The position numbers were made by a program, and so were the translations under genes. A DNA stretch of 64,000 nt. Source: Ifrita kowaldi. Taxonomy: Eukaryota; Chordata; Aves; Passeriformes; Cinclosomatidae. The stretch spans positions 1,370,623 through 1,434,622 of the forward strand of contig VZRS01008300.1 in assembly GCA_013398055.1 (NCBI GenBank), in the 5' to 3' direction. The notes under the pieces are model-generated. The model was not told the origin of the DNA, searched no databases, and saw only the letters and a list, made by a program, of their open reading frames with translations. This document shows, piece after piece, positions 37,401 through 47,253 of the stretch (positions within the stretch are counted from its first letter, which is position 1; every line of letters begins with the position of its first letter).

Positions 37401-40400
37401 TGCTGCGAGGGTGGGCTGTGGGAGCAGCCGGGTCTGCCTGCAGCCCTGGGGATGGCCGCTCTGCAAAGGCCCTTGGTCTCTCAGGAGTGCTGTTTCTCAG
37501 TCTCATGTGTTACATGTGTCGCGGTTCAGGGGCGATTTGTCTCCTGTCCTTGCATCCTTGCTGGAGCATGCTGATCTCGTTTATCTGTCTTGCAGAGATG
37601 ACTCTCCTGTCCTCCCAGGCACCATCCCTGGAGCCATCCTCGGCCGCCACTGAGAGCGCAGAGCAAAGGATGCTGGAGAAGAGGGCCAAAGTTATTGAGG
37701 AACTGCTCCAGACAGAGCGGGACTATATCAGAGACCTGGAGATGTGTGTGGAGAGGATCATGGTGCCTCTGCAGCAGGCACAGGTAGGAGATGGGAAGGG
37801 AGGGGAAGCTGTGGTGCAGCACTGGTGGATTGGGGTGAGGATACTGAGTCCATTTAGTTCTCTAAGGCGACCAAGCAGCACGGGAACCCATAGAGGAAAT
37901 TTAAGCTATTGTGAGGGGAGGAGAGTGGTTCCCACAGCTTCGTGCACTTGTTGCAATAGCCCATCTGCTTTGAGATCCTGCTGAACTCTCATCCTTGCTG
38001 GGAGCAAGAGGCCTGGCAGCAAGTATCACAGATGGATTTTCTGGGACAGGAAAATTTTCTCTTCATTTGGTTTATGGGTTAAATTCATTTACAGGAGAAA
38101 TAAGATATGGAGTCTTGGCATGGGACAGATTTAGTGGGAAGAGAAAGAGAAAACCAGGTGAGCCAAGGCAGAATTGCTGGGAAAGAGAAGGGCGCTCTGG
38201 TAGGACACGTAAGGAGTGAGAGTTTCAGTGCAGTGGGGGACAAGAAAATGGGTACAGGAGTCACTGAAATGAGAGGAGGGTGCACCAGGTGCCTGCTGTG
38301 AAGCTGAGGACTGATGGGTTGCAGGAGGGCAATGAGGGGGACTGTTGGGTCTGACTGGGACATGTTGCCCATCCAGGACATCTCTTTTCCCATTCACTAG
38401 ATGCAGAACATAGACTTTGAGGGCCTTTTTGGAAACATCCACATGGTAATTAACTTCTCCAAGCAGCTGCTGTCCACCTTGGAGGTTTCAGATGCCATTG
38501 GTATGAATTCTGTTGTTACCTTTTCTCAGAAGGCTGGGATGAGCTGGACATAACAGTTTAAATGGTGGGAGAGGGTCGCTGGGACTGGGCTTTCTTACTG
38601 CTGGTCCCCATTGCCACTCATCAGTCCAACAGTGAAGCCAAGGAGATCTGTGTTGCTCCAGGGGTCACCGTGCTGAGACACAGTGCCTGTGGCCATCCGT
38701 GGCCCCTTGCCCCAAAGTGCTGCCAGCTTGAGCTGTTCAGGCCTTGGGCTGCCCGTGCCTTTGCTCTGTGGCCCCAGTTACCAATGTTTCCACTACTACC
38801 CCTGGGAGACCTGGATTGATTGAGCTCCCGGTGCTGGTGGGTGATGAGGAGGGGTCCTGCATGCTGTAGTAGCACTGTCTTCTTGAGCTGTGTGTGTGGA
38901 ACAGGGACACTGGATGTCTTATCATGAGACACACCAGTGTTTTTGGAGGCAGCTGGGGACCAGGAGACACTGAAGTCCTGCTTTGCTGCTGTCTGCAGGG
39001 CCAGTGTTCCTGACACAGCGTGCAGAGCTGGAGAGTGTCTACAGGGTGTATTGCCAGAACCATGATGAGGCCATCGCACTGCTGGAAACCTATGAGAAGG
39101 ATGAGAAGATGCAGAAACTACTTCTGGACCTGCTAGATAGCCTCAGGTTTGAGCTTCTGGTTGTGGTAGCCACCAGGCTGGGATAGGGGGATCAGTTTCC
39201 AACATCCCTGCCCCTCTGTCAGCAGTGTTTGGACAGTTCAGGTGGTGACTGGAGAGGGTCTGATGGTGGCACTGCATAGTTCACCAGGCTCTGGGTTCAA
39301 ATGGCCCCCTGCCCCAATGCACAAGTGCTGGGAAATCTGTAGACCCCCTTAAAATCTGCAGAGAAGCCACCAATGTATAGAGAAGGTGGCATGTCCTGGA
39401 CTGAGGGCTTCTGTTCCCCAAACCCTGGCCCACCATGGCTGGTGAGGAAGGAGCTGCTTTGCCTGGCTCAGTGAGTTCCAGGGCTCCAGCTTGTGGAGGT
39501 AAATGCCCCAGGAGCCGGCAGTGCCGACGGCTGCTCCGGGAGAACGGGGCTGCCCAGTGCCCTGGCAGCCTCACTGGCAGGGCACAGACACTGGCTGTGG
39601 GATTGCACACCTGCCATCCCATTAACCCTTGCTTTTCTTTGCTTTTTGGCACTCTGTGGGCCGGCAGGAGCCTGTACAGTGAGTGGTAAGTGCATCCTTC
39701 CTCTTAGTCCCTGCTTCTCTGTCTGTGTTGGTCTGGCCATTCCCTTGTAACTAACCTCCTGCCACAGGCTGGGTGCATGCTGGGGGGCCCTAACAGTGCT
39801 TTGTGGAGGCACGACTGGGAGGAGAGGGGTGTCTGTGGCATGACTGCAGCAGAGGCAGTGGGTGGGCTGCACAGGTAGGCAGCACAAGTGATGAGGCGAA
39901 GGGAGGTCTTGGGCAGGAAACAGGGTTTGGGAGCCCTCAGCCCTGAGGAGCCAGGAAAGCCCTGCAGTGACTGCAGTCCTGCAGTCAGTCTGTCCTGCAC
40001 TGGGGGACAGATGTGAGCAGTTGGGTGGTGGAACAGCATCTGAAACAAGTGGCTCTCTGGCAGGTGTGAGGCTGTGCCTATGTGGGATTTCATGGTGGGT
40101 CTGGTAATGGAGAGGATCCTGGCTGGGAAGGATCACCTGGTGCAAGTGCAGACCAGAAACCTGGGGTTGATCTGAGAGCACCAGGAGTTCAGGAGTGCAG
40201 TGATTTTGGACATAAGGGTAGCATGACTTAGAGAGTACAGTGGATTTAGAGGCATTGTAGTTCTGGGTCTGGTTGGCACTGGTTTGAGGGGGCAGAGTTT
40301 GTGTGGCAGAGCTGGACTGACACCTGATATATCTCATTTGTCCTGACTTCCCAGGGGCTGCACAAACTACATTAACCTGGGCTCCTTCCTCATCAAGCCC

Positions 40401-43400
40401 GTGCAGAGGGTGATGCGGTACCCACTGCTGCTGATGGAGCTGCTGAGTGCCACCCCCGAGGCTCACCCTGATAAGGCACCACTCACAGCTGCTGTCCTCG
40501 CAGTCAAAGAAATCAACGTCAACATCAACGAGTACAAGCGCCGGAAGGACCTGGGTGAGGAGCTGGGCAGAGAGACAGGAGTGGGTGTGCTGAGGTTGGT
40601 GTCTGCTGGCCATGGAGCCTTAGCTGGCAGCCACGGTCAGGGAGGAAATCTCACTGCTCCGGGGAGTTTGGTCCCATCACCTTTGTAACTGCCCTTCAGG
40701 TAGCTGCTGGTTGTGAGCAGATCCCCCTCTGCCTCCTCATGTCCAGCCTGCCTGACTCCCCCAGCTCTCCTTGTGGATTAGGAGCTGTGATTCTCCCACA
40801 TCTCTCATGGCCTTCAGGCACCAAAACTAGACACAGTACCCAAGTGTAGCCTCCCTGGGACTGAGCAGAGGGAGAAAATTACTCCCTTTGATACCTGCTG
40901 GCCACTCTCCCTGTTTTCCCTTGGCAGCCCCTGGTTCGTGCAGATCTTACGCTTTAGTCCTGCCTCATAGCCCTAAGGTGACAGAGCTGCCTATGATGAT
41001 TGCTTGTATTTGCTAAAGAAGCAGTGTAGAAGCATGCCTTGTGTATGTCCTGTGATTATTGTACACCATCTCCTATGTCATCTTGTGCTGGCACTGTGCA
41101 TAATCCTGTGGAAGAGCTTGAATGGTTTGTCTGCAAACTATAGGGCATCTCAAGAACCAAACAGGTGGCACAGTGCTGGATGGGATGGGAGGTTATGATA
41201 CAATGTTTTACACGAGCGTGTAGTGATAGGACTGGATAAACTGAGAGAAAGTAGATTTAGATTAGATATAAGGAAAAAAATCTGTGCGCTGAGGGTGGTG
41301 AGGCACTGGATCGGGCTGCCTGCAGAAGTTGTGGATGAAAGTGTTCAAGACAAGGTTGGATGGGGCTTTGAGCAACTTGGTCTAGTATATGTCCCTGCCC
41401 ATGGCAGAGGGCTTAGAACTAGATGATGTTTAGGTCACTTCCAGCCCAAGCCATTCTATAATGATGTGCAGGGGTCTTCGGACTACAGAGGCTTGGGGAA
41501 GAGGAGAACTAACAAGGTGATTGTTGGTGAGGCAGTGTAAGACATGGGTGTTTGTGCTTACAAAGGTTTTGATTTCTATATCAATCTCTTTAGTGCTAAA
41601 GTACAGAAAAGGGGATGAGGATAGCCTCATGGAGAAGATCTCCAAGCTCAACTTCCACTCTATCATCAAGAAATCCAACCGTGTGAGCAGCCACCTCAAG
41701 CATCTCACAGGCTTTGCACCCCAGGTACTGTGCATCAGGTGCACTTACACCCTGCAGTGCGTCTCCAGAGGTACCTGCTGTCCCCCCACACCCCTTCCCC
41801 CTATGCAGCTCTGACCCAGGCCAGCGAGGCTGAGTGAGCTTAGGGTCTGAACCACCCATCTCTGCTGTCCAACTTGTGGGCAGGAGGGTCCCACATCTTG
41901 CACTCTGGCAGGCGCTAAGTCCTGCATCGCCTCCCTTGAAACACTTTCTCTCACAGCTAAAGGATGAAGCCTTTGAAGAGACAGAGAAAAACTTCCGGAT
42001 GCAGGAGCGTCTGATCAAGTCCTTCATCCGGGACCTTTCCCTCTACCTGCAGCATGTCCGGGTGAGTCAGTCTGGGTGTGATGCCCAGCCCACGGGGCTC
42101 ACTGTGCACTGCACCTCCTGTCTGCGTGGTGTGTCCCTGCAGTGCCTCTGGCCACAGCTCCTGCCTCAGCCCTGCAGAGTGGTCTGGGCTGCCCTGGGAG
42201 CCCCTTCTGGGCAGCAAGGATGGCTCATCTGACTGTGTCTCCCCTGCAGGAGTCAGCTTGTATGAAGGCACTGGCAGCAGGGAGCATGTGGGACCTGTGC
42301 ACAGAGAAGGGAAGTGGGGACTTGGACCAGTTCCAGAAAGTGAATCGTCTCATCAGCGACCAGCTCTTCTCCAGCTTTGTGAGTGAGGCTGTGCCCCTTT
42401 GGGGCCCACCCTGAGGGTCTGCTGCAGATGGGCAGGCCCTGGGAGGCTGCAGAGAGGGTAACCTGGGAGAGCTGTGAGCATTCCTGCTTAGCTCTGCCCT
42501 CCTGAGAGCTTTGATGCCTGGGAGTTTATGAATGTGCCTGTTAGATACACATTTTCTCAGCCCTACCTGAAATGCTACAGCTCTTTATGTGAGTGGTTCA
42601 GGTACTTCCCATAGAGCTACTCATGCTGGCACAGTTATGTAAGATTATAGAGTAATTGCTGTTGGAAGGGACCTCCGGAGCTCCAGTGGGTGCCATCAGG
42701 AGACAGTGACTATACTGTCCTGGGGAGGCTGTGTGCTGGAGAGTGGGCTGCTGGCATTCACAGTGGGAGAGAGCACCTTGTCTCACCTTCTTGCTGCACC
42801 TCTGCCCCCAGAAAGAGCGGACAGAGCGGCTGGTGAGCTCGCCCCTGAGCCAGCTGCTGAGCATGTTTGCGGGGCCCCACAAGCTGGTGCAGAAACGCTT
42901 CGACAAACTCCTCGACTTCCACAACTGCACCGAGCGAGCGGAGAAGCTGAAGGACAAGCGAACGCTGGAGGAGCTGCAGTCAGCCCGCAACAACTACGAG
43001 GCCCTCAATGCGCAGCTGCTGGACGAGCTGCCCAAGTTCCTGCGCTTCGCCAAGGAGCTGTTTGCCAGCTGCGTGCGGGGCTATGCCGAGGCACACTGCG
43101 ACTTCGTGCGCCTGGCCCTGGCGGAGCTCAGACCCCTGCTGTCGGTGGGTTCCCGCAGTGCAGGCAGCGCCCTGAGCTCAGAGCAGCACTGATCCCTGCA
43201 GGGTTTATCCCTGAGCATCACTGGGACCTATCACATCATGGGGGAAGCTGCTACTGCGGTTTCAGGCCACAAGTGACTTGTGGAGGGCTCCTGTGGGATG
43301 CTTGGGGCAGGCATTGCAGGGTTATGATGCAATTGTGTGTAGAAGGCTCTTGGAACAGTGGCAGGAGAGCATTTGCCTGGAAGAATCTCAGGTCATGAGT

Positions 43401-45030
43401 TTGAGGACCACTTAGAGCTGAGTCCAGACAGGACTGCAGACCTGGGTCTTACGCAAGTCACAGGCAGGACTCAGACCCCTGTCGTGGTCTGCTCTGTAGC
43501 TCTTGGCCACTTCTCCCAGCAGCTGTCACCTAACCAGGATCCCCAACTTTGCTCTGGTTGCAGTTGCTGAAGGTGTCTGGCAGGGAGGGGAACCTGATTG
43601 CCGTCTTCCAGGATGAGCACAGTCGAGTCCTCCAGCAGCTCCAGGCGTTCACCTTCTTCCCAGAGTCCCAGGCGGCTCCCAAGAAGACTTTTGAAAGGAA
43701 GAGCATGGAACGGCAGTCTGCCCGGCGGCAGCCCCTCGTCGGCCTGGTGAGTGCCCTGTGCCCGGTGTCAGGGCTTGCAGAGCCCAGGACAGCCACTCAC
43801 ACCCGCCTTGTTCCTCTGCAGCCAACCTACTTCCTGCAGTCAGACGACATCCGAGCCGCCCTCCTGGCCCGCTATCCCCCAGAGAGTCTCTTCCAGGCTG
43901 AGCGCAATTTCAATGCTGCCCAAGACCTGGATGTCTCCCTGTTGGAAGGAGACATTGTGGGCGTCATCAAGAAGAAGGACCCCATGGGCAGCCAGAATCG
44001 CTGGCTCATAGACAATGGGGGTAGGTGGCTGTTCCCCGCCCATTGTGCCTGCTGTGAGTCCCCTCCTCTGGTCTCCCTGTGCCCCAATCTGAGCTCCCTT
44101 CCTCTCCCTCTCTGCAGTGACGAAAGGCTTTGTGTACAGCTCCTTTCTGAAGCCCTACAACCCGCGCCGCAGCCAGTCAGACGTCTCCGTGGGCAGCCAC
44201 TCTTCCAACGATTCGGAGCACAGCAGCTGCTCTCCCCAAAGCAACGCCACCCTGACCTTCAGCCCCAGTGGGGCGGCCGTCACCTTCACTCAGAAACCCC
44301 TGCAGGACTCTGCCTCACCAGCAGATGTGTACCAGTCCCCGCAGCCCCCACTGGAGGTGGACTCCCCCTCTGTGCCCCAGCTTGGCTCTGGTGACAGGAC
44401 AGCCCCACTGGCTGGGGCAGTGACATCTCAGCGCCGCCACAGCCGCCCCGAGCTGGGCTGCAGCCCCAACTCTCGCAACAGGCACCCCACCAAAGCACAC
44501 CTCAGGCCCACGCCCTCAGTGGAGGACAGAGACTCTGGGCTGGAGAACAGCGAGTCAGAGGGCAACCAGGTGAGTCTTCAGCCACCCTCACGGGGCTGGG
44601 GATGCCAAGGGCTAACTCCTTAGTTTGACTGGGGACTGAATCATCCTCCTCCCTGGCAGTGACGGGGAAGATGTAGGAGGTGGAGTATGAGACAGAGAAC
44701 TAGGCTGCAAATGGGGGTGGGCAAAGGCCAGGATGGGGCCAGGGCTATTTGGAGAGAAGGACAAAAGCCTCCACATCCTACGCAATGTCAGAGTAAGTCT
44801 GTGTGGTGTGACCATCCAACTGATGCTCTCCCCTTGTCTGGCAGGTCTACTACGCTCTCTACACCTTCAAAGGCCGAAACACCAACGAGCTGAGCGTGTC
44901 AGCTAACCAGAGACTCAGGATCCTGCAGTTTGAGGACATCACAGGCAATCAGGAGTGGTGGCTGGCTGAGGCCCATGGGAAGCAGGGCTATGTGCCCTCA
45001 AGTTACATCCGGAAGACAGAGTACACGTGA
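20514..45030 (+). CDS. DNMBP: Dynamin-binding protein (Tuba), Cdc42 guanine-nucleotide exchange factor
   Basis: Coding exons: 20514-20658, 22879-23001, 23541-25481, 37596-37783, 38401-38500, 38999-39146, 40355-40554, 41594-41724, 41957-42061, 42250-42378, 42812-43144, 43564-43746, 43822-44020, 44118-44569, 44845-45030. Phases agree at every junction and total 4563 nt, or 1520 residues plus stop (human about 1577). The start ATG has A at -3 and G at +4. Order: four SH3 domains (about residues 3-55, 65-122, 143-195, 215-265), a Pro/Ser-rich linker, a coiled coil near 690-735, DH (about 767-950), BAR (about 993-1200), SH3-5 (about 1250-1330) and SH3-6 (1460-1519). The family links dynamin through the N-terminal SH3s to N-WASP and Ena/VASP through the last SH3, and activates Cdc42 at junctions. 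Intron 4 is 12.1 kb and probably contains internal promoters. Confidence 0.96.
20659..22878 (+). other. DNMBP: DNMBP intron 2
   Basis: This phase-1 intron has a GTAAGA donor and a CCTTTTAG acceptor and splits SH3-1. Its open frames are short and unremarkable, and I see no other feature in it. Confidence 0.8.
27811..27846 (+). other. DNMBP: Possible 36-nt symmetric microexon in DNMBP intron 4
   Basis: A good acceptor (CTCTGTCTTGCAG) is followed by 36 bases open in the phase-1 frame and then by a donor GTGAGG. Both ends are phase 1. Inclusion between exons 4 and 5 would therefore add twelve residues, G-NSSSPDLPVTV, without a frameshift. This is a splice-signal prediction only. Such short combinations also occur by chance. 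Confidence 0.2.
28247..28450 (+). other. Open frame just before the charged DNMBP-intron ORF (uORF or earlier exon)
   Basis: After a plausible acceptor (GGGCAGCAG) a frame runs from 28247 to a TAG at 28448-28450, exactly 12 bases before the ATG at 28463 and in the same frame. It begins VEETGADSDWARAFADW and is rich in Trp and acidic residues, so it does not look like low-complexity noise. It has no ATG near its start. If a donor at 28393/28394 (AGA then GTGAGG) and the acceptor ending at 28450 were used, it would fuse in frame to the downstream ORF, but the 57-base intron would be unusually short. Otherwise it is 5' leader. Confidence 0.25.
28463..29567 (+). CDS. DNMBP: Candidate alternative first coding exon of DNMBP (Arg/Tyr/Asp/Glu-rich segment)
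   Basis: ATG at 28463 follows an in-frame TAG (28448-28450) and opens a frame of 368 codons to a donor at 29567/29568 (CAAG then GTACAC). The donor is phase 1, the same as DNMBP exon 4, so it can splice in frame to the DH-domain exon at 37596 and give about 1152 residues without the four N-terminal SH3 domains. The segment is dense in Arg, Tyr, Asp, Glu and Gly, with loosely repeated units (RQYGED occurs twice, also DYRDPRDYSEDERHY). Its last 60 residues are more ordinary (RPDWSQVWEQEAEEA, then SFYRRTAPSALRHSEF, ending RRKKQ). I recognise no domain. It could be a DNMBP isoform exon, a separate gene or a non-coding purine-rich stretch. The phase match and the ordinary-looking 3' end favour the first. 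Confidence 0.55.
31449..31585 (-). repeat. CR1 retroposon 3' end
   Basis: The + strand reads AGAATCATAGAATGGTTTGG, then GGTTGGAAGAGACCTTACAG, then CCCTGCCATGGGCAG and AGGTTGCCCAGGGCCCC. This is the reverse complement of the conserved avian CR1 3' terminus. The element is 5'-truncated, as is usual for CR1, and lies in DNMBP intron 4. Confidence 0.9.
32471..32498. repeat. Pyrimidine tract: T run followed by CTTT repeats
   Basis: Ten T are followed by about four CTTT units and a short T run, then AGAAAGAAG. It can be read as a microsatellite or as the reverse-complemented A-rich tail of an old insertion. It resembles a splice acceptor, but no coding continuation follows. Confidence 0.7.
33420..33568 (+). 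promoter_or_regulatory. DNMBP: GC-rich candidate internal promoter / first exon of short DNMBP
   Basis: A compact G+C- and CpG-rich patch ends in ATG-CTG-CCA-G (33559-33568) directly followed by a donor GTGAGC. An in-frame TAG sits at 33535-33537. The donor is phase 1, so splicing to the exon at 37596 would give Met-Leu-Pro-Glu in front of the MTLLSS start. The phase has a one-in-three chance of matching, so support is modest. The patch may instead be an enhancer or chance. Confidence 0.3.
36840..37440 (+). promoter_or_regulatory. DNMBP: CpG island before the DH exon: likely internal promoter for short DNMBP
   Basis: The sequence becomes strongly G+C- and CpG-rich from about 36.84 to 37.44 kb, ending about 150 bases before the DH-domain exon (37596). 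That exon carries an ATG at 37598-37600 in frame (MTLLSS). From memory, human DNMBP has a short isoform lacking the first 754 residues; this methionine is the matching position, since it lies about 29 residues before the DH domain just as human Met755 does. A TATA-like GATAAAA occurs at 36954-36960. A possible donor (GAGCAG then GTTTGT) lies near 37353. Long open frames on both strands of the island are composition artefacts. Confidence 0.6.
37596..43746 (+). CDS. DNMBP: DNMBP DH and BAR block (exons 5-13)
   Basis: Exons 37596-37783, 38401-38500, 38999-39146, 40355-40554 and 41594-41724 encode the Dbl-homology domain, from KVIEELLQTERDYI through FLIKPVQRVMRYPLLL (the conserved DH helix) to ITEYKRRKD-like INEYKRRKDL. 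Exons 41957-42061, 42250-42378, 42812-43144 and 43564-43746 encode the BAR domain, with the helix FLRFAKELFASCVRGYAEAH near its end. The DH domain loads GTP on Cdc42. Tuba is unusual in having a BAR domain where most Dbl-family proteins have PH. All junctions keep frame. Nothing is missing. Confidence 0.94.
40795..40925. repeat. Old CR1-like remnant
   Basis: Word order such as CCAAAACTAGACACAGTACCCAAGTG, then GAGCAGAGGGAGAAAATTACTCCC and CTGCTGGCCAC, matches the interior of avian CR1 read in reverse complement, but with many changes. The call is from memory of the consensus. Confidence 0.45.
41180..41462 (+). repeat. CR1 retroposon 3' segment
   Basis: The sequence follows the CR1 3' region in sense orientation: GTAGATTTAGATTAGATATAAGGAAAAAA, GGGTGGTGAGGCACTGGA, AGGTTGGATGGGGCTTTGAGCAAC, TGTCCCTGCCCATGGCAG, ending CCATTCTATAATGATG. 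It lies about 130 bases before DNMBP exon 9 and ends there in the CR1 tail motif. Confidence 0.9.
42640..42690 (-). repeat. Short CR1 3'-end remnant
   Basis: GATTATAGAGTAATTGC and GTTGGAAGGGACCTCCGGAG match the reverse complement of the CR1 terminus. Only about 50 bases are recognisable, in the intron before the large BAR exon. Confidence 0.55.
43822..45030 (+). CDS. DNMBP: DNMBP C-terminal block: SH3-5, linker and SH3-6 (exons 14-16)
   Basis: Exons 43822-44020 and 44118-44569 encode SH3-5 (ALLARYPP start, LDVSLLEGDIVGVI core, GFVYSSFLKPY end) and a Ser/Pro-rich linker. Exon 44845-45030 encodes the last SH3 (VYYALYTFKG start, WWLAEAHGKQGYVPSSYI end) and the stop TGA. In the family the last SH3 recruits N-WASP and actin regulators. 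The last exon holds this domain almost exactly, so it is a clean modular exon. Confidence 0.95.
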
Positions 45031-46100
45031 GGCAGCGGACAGAGCCTGCACCCCATGCCTTGTTCCTACTGGGACTGCTGGGGGCCTGGGGGAGGCTGGC
45101 CAGCCCTGCAGCCCCCGCTGCTCACCCTGAGGCTGTGCCTCTTACAGCTGTGCAGTGCTCCTGGGCCCCAAGACGCTGGCTGCCATTACCCCTTCAGGGG
45201 AGGGAAGAAGGGTGGGCTGGCTGGGTAGGCAGGAGCAGGCAGCTTCTGTGAGGGCAGGGGTGAGTTCCCCCCTGAGGTGTGTTTGACCTCCTGTGTCCCG
45301 CCAGGAGCAGGGGAACAAAGCTTGGGGCTGGGGCCGGCCCAGGAGGGTAAGGCTTGACTAAGGCTGAGGAGCTGCTGTGGATTTAAATTGTGGAAGGCTA
45401 TTGCCGAGTTTTTGGAGATTGTCTTTAGTTAAGTAGTATTAAAAGCAGCTCAGACCTTGTGAATGTGCTCCCTGTGCAGCAGGAGCCTTGTCTCACCTGT
45501 CTCCACAGGACTAAGGGTGGGACTTTTACACACTGCCTGGGGAAGCAGCTCTGAGGGTTGCTGGGAGTAGTTGAGCTCCAGGCCTGGGATGGGTATGGCC
45601 TCTGAAACACTCACAACAAAGCCCCCAGCAGGTGCCTTCTCCCTGTGCTTGGTCTCCCAGGGGCTTGCCTTTCCAAGGTCTGCTGCTGCCAGCAGCCATC
45701 AGATTCTCATCTTTCAGGTGAGCCAGAAGCCCAGAACACCATACCTTTGTCAGCAAGGCAAGGTATTGGCTGTGCCCAGGACCCATCTTTGCACTGACAT
45801 GCCCAGCTGGCTGCTCTGGGCTGGGGCAGGGCAGAAGGCAAAGCACAAGCTGTCCTTCAGCCTGTTTTTTGGGGTGTCTGACCAGAACTGCCTCACCTGT
45901 GCTTTCCTGCATGGCATTGGAGAGGGTGCTGACATTCTGGAATGGCAGGACCATCCCTGGGAAGAGTGTGGTACCTTTTGCTGGGTTGGTGTGTGATACT
46001 GCTGCTGCCATGTCCTGAAGGGAGGACATTCCCTTCATGGGGGAATGTTTGTATCCCCTGTACTGCTGCTCTGTAAATAAAGATTTACCCTTGTGTATAG
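45031..46100 (+). other. DNMBP: DNMBP 3' untranslated region
   Basis: About 1.05 kb runs from the stop codon to just past the first good AATAAA (46076-46081). No further DNMBP coding sequence is present. The short open frames show no similarity to known families. Confidence 0.65.
46076..46081 (+). promoter_or_regulatory. DNMBP: Candidate DNMBP polyadenylation signal (AATAAA)
   Basis: This is the first canonical AATAAA after the stop codon. It is followed within 30 bases by a T/G-containing stretch (CCCTTGTGTATAG). Another AATAAA on + at 46848-46853 lies inside the presumed ABCC2 3' UTR on the other strand; its use would make the two transcripts overlap. Confidence 0.6.
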
Positions 46101-46596
46101 AAGGTGCCTTTGCAAGTATTGGGAGAGCTGGGAGGAGTGTTTGCAAGTGCGGGAGCAAAGACCACAGACTGCATGCAGACCCTACAGGGCCAGGAAAAAC
46201 ATTTCACTTTCGGTGGGGTCCAGCATTCTGCTGCCTTGGTGTTTGTGCCAGCTGCAGCTCAGGCACGAGGAAACCCTCAGAGGAACCTTATTCATTAAGA
46301 AGAAGTGGTTGCAGTGCCCTCTTCCCCTGGCTGTGTGTTACAGTAGGGGGTGGGGGGGTGAGTGTTCGCCCTGCTCTAAGTGGGCACCTGCTCCCTGCAT
46401 GCCGACAGCTGAGGTCAGGCGCAAGAACAGAGTCAAGGGTTTGTCAACAATAACCACCATACTTTGTGTGTGCATGGCTGTAGCACAGACGTGTGCTGGC
46501 TGCTCTCCAGCTTGTCTCCACCACAATCAGGTTTGCAGTCTGGAGCCCCAGCCCGAAATTTGCCCCACAAGTGGTTATAGCCTCAGGAAGGGCTCG

Positions 46597-46602
46597 TTTA
46601 TT
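46597..46602 (-). promoter_or_regulatory. ABCC2: Candidate ABCC2 polyadenylation signal (AATAAA on minus strand)
   Basis: TTTATT on + is AATAAA on -. It lies about 655 bases past the ABCC2 stop codon. It would leave about 500 bases between the ABCC2 and DNMBP 3' ends. Confidence 0.45.
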
Positions 46603-47253
46603 TGCACTACAATCAAAGGGAGCAGTAGCCAAAGGGAAGGCAGGCAGGCAGCCCTGGTTTTGCTACAGAGTAGTGTTCTTGGCTGAGTAGAGCTGTGCTG
46701 CTCAGTTTGGACTGCCCAGCTCTGTGTAACCTCTGTTGGCAGCTCTCCCCACTCAAGCACTAGCCAGGCTTAAAACTAAACCGAGGCTTACTTAACATGC
46801 CTTGATATCAGCCTTTTAGTTAGAAGACTACAAAGTTACAAAAAGTAAATAAATTACAACATTCATTCTTAGATCAAACTGTAAATTTCATTCCATAGTG
46901 CAAAAGCATCTCTAAGGTAGGTTCACCTGGCATGGTGAAGTACAAAAACTAAGACCACCCCCAATGGAGGTCATGATCTCCCTGCCTGGCAGATAGCTTT
47001 TCCCCTCTATCCTGGAAAAAATTACACAGATCCAGACCCTTGTGAGCACAGCAGGCAGGATGTGGTAGCAAGGTTAAAAGCTCACTCGAGTCCAGATGCT
47101 CTGTCTCTGGACAACCAGAGAAGCCACCCTCTCTGCTTCCCTGCTGCAGAGAGGCAAATTCCTGCGCAGCTTGGCTGTGGGAGACACCGGTGCCCGCTGG
47201 GTGAGTGGCACAGGAGGAGCTGCCTCACACCCCCGGCCCCTGCAGCGCTCCGC

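Larger units (their letters stand above)
25482..37595 (+). other. DNMBP: DNMBP intron 4 (12.1 kb), containing candidate alternative first exons
   Basis: This phase-1 intron separates the SH3 block from the DH block. It holds a 12-residue microexon candidate, a 1.1-kb charged open frame, a CR1 copy, a small GC-rich first-exon candidate and a CpG island, each listed separately. 25.6-27.7 kb and 29.9-31.4 kb show nothing I can support. 32-33 kb and 34-35 kb are AT-rich without features apart from the pyrimidine tract. Confidence 0.85.

Noticed and set aside
36583..37506. 307-codon open frame on the minus strand in the CpG island
   Set aside because: It lies in very GC-rich DNA where stop codons are rare, overlaps long frames in other frames and strands, is Pro/Arg/Ala-rich and has no family motif.
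39468..40613. 381-codon minus-strand frame across a DNMBP exon
   Set aside because: It is antisense to a well-supported DH-domain exon and has no domain, so it is a shadow frame.
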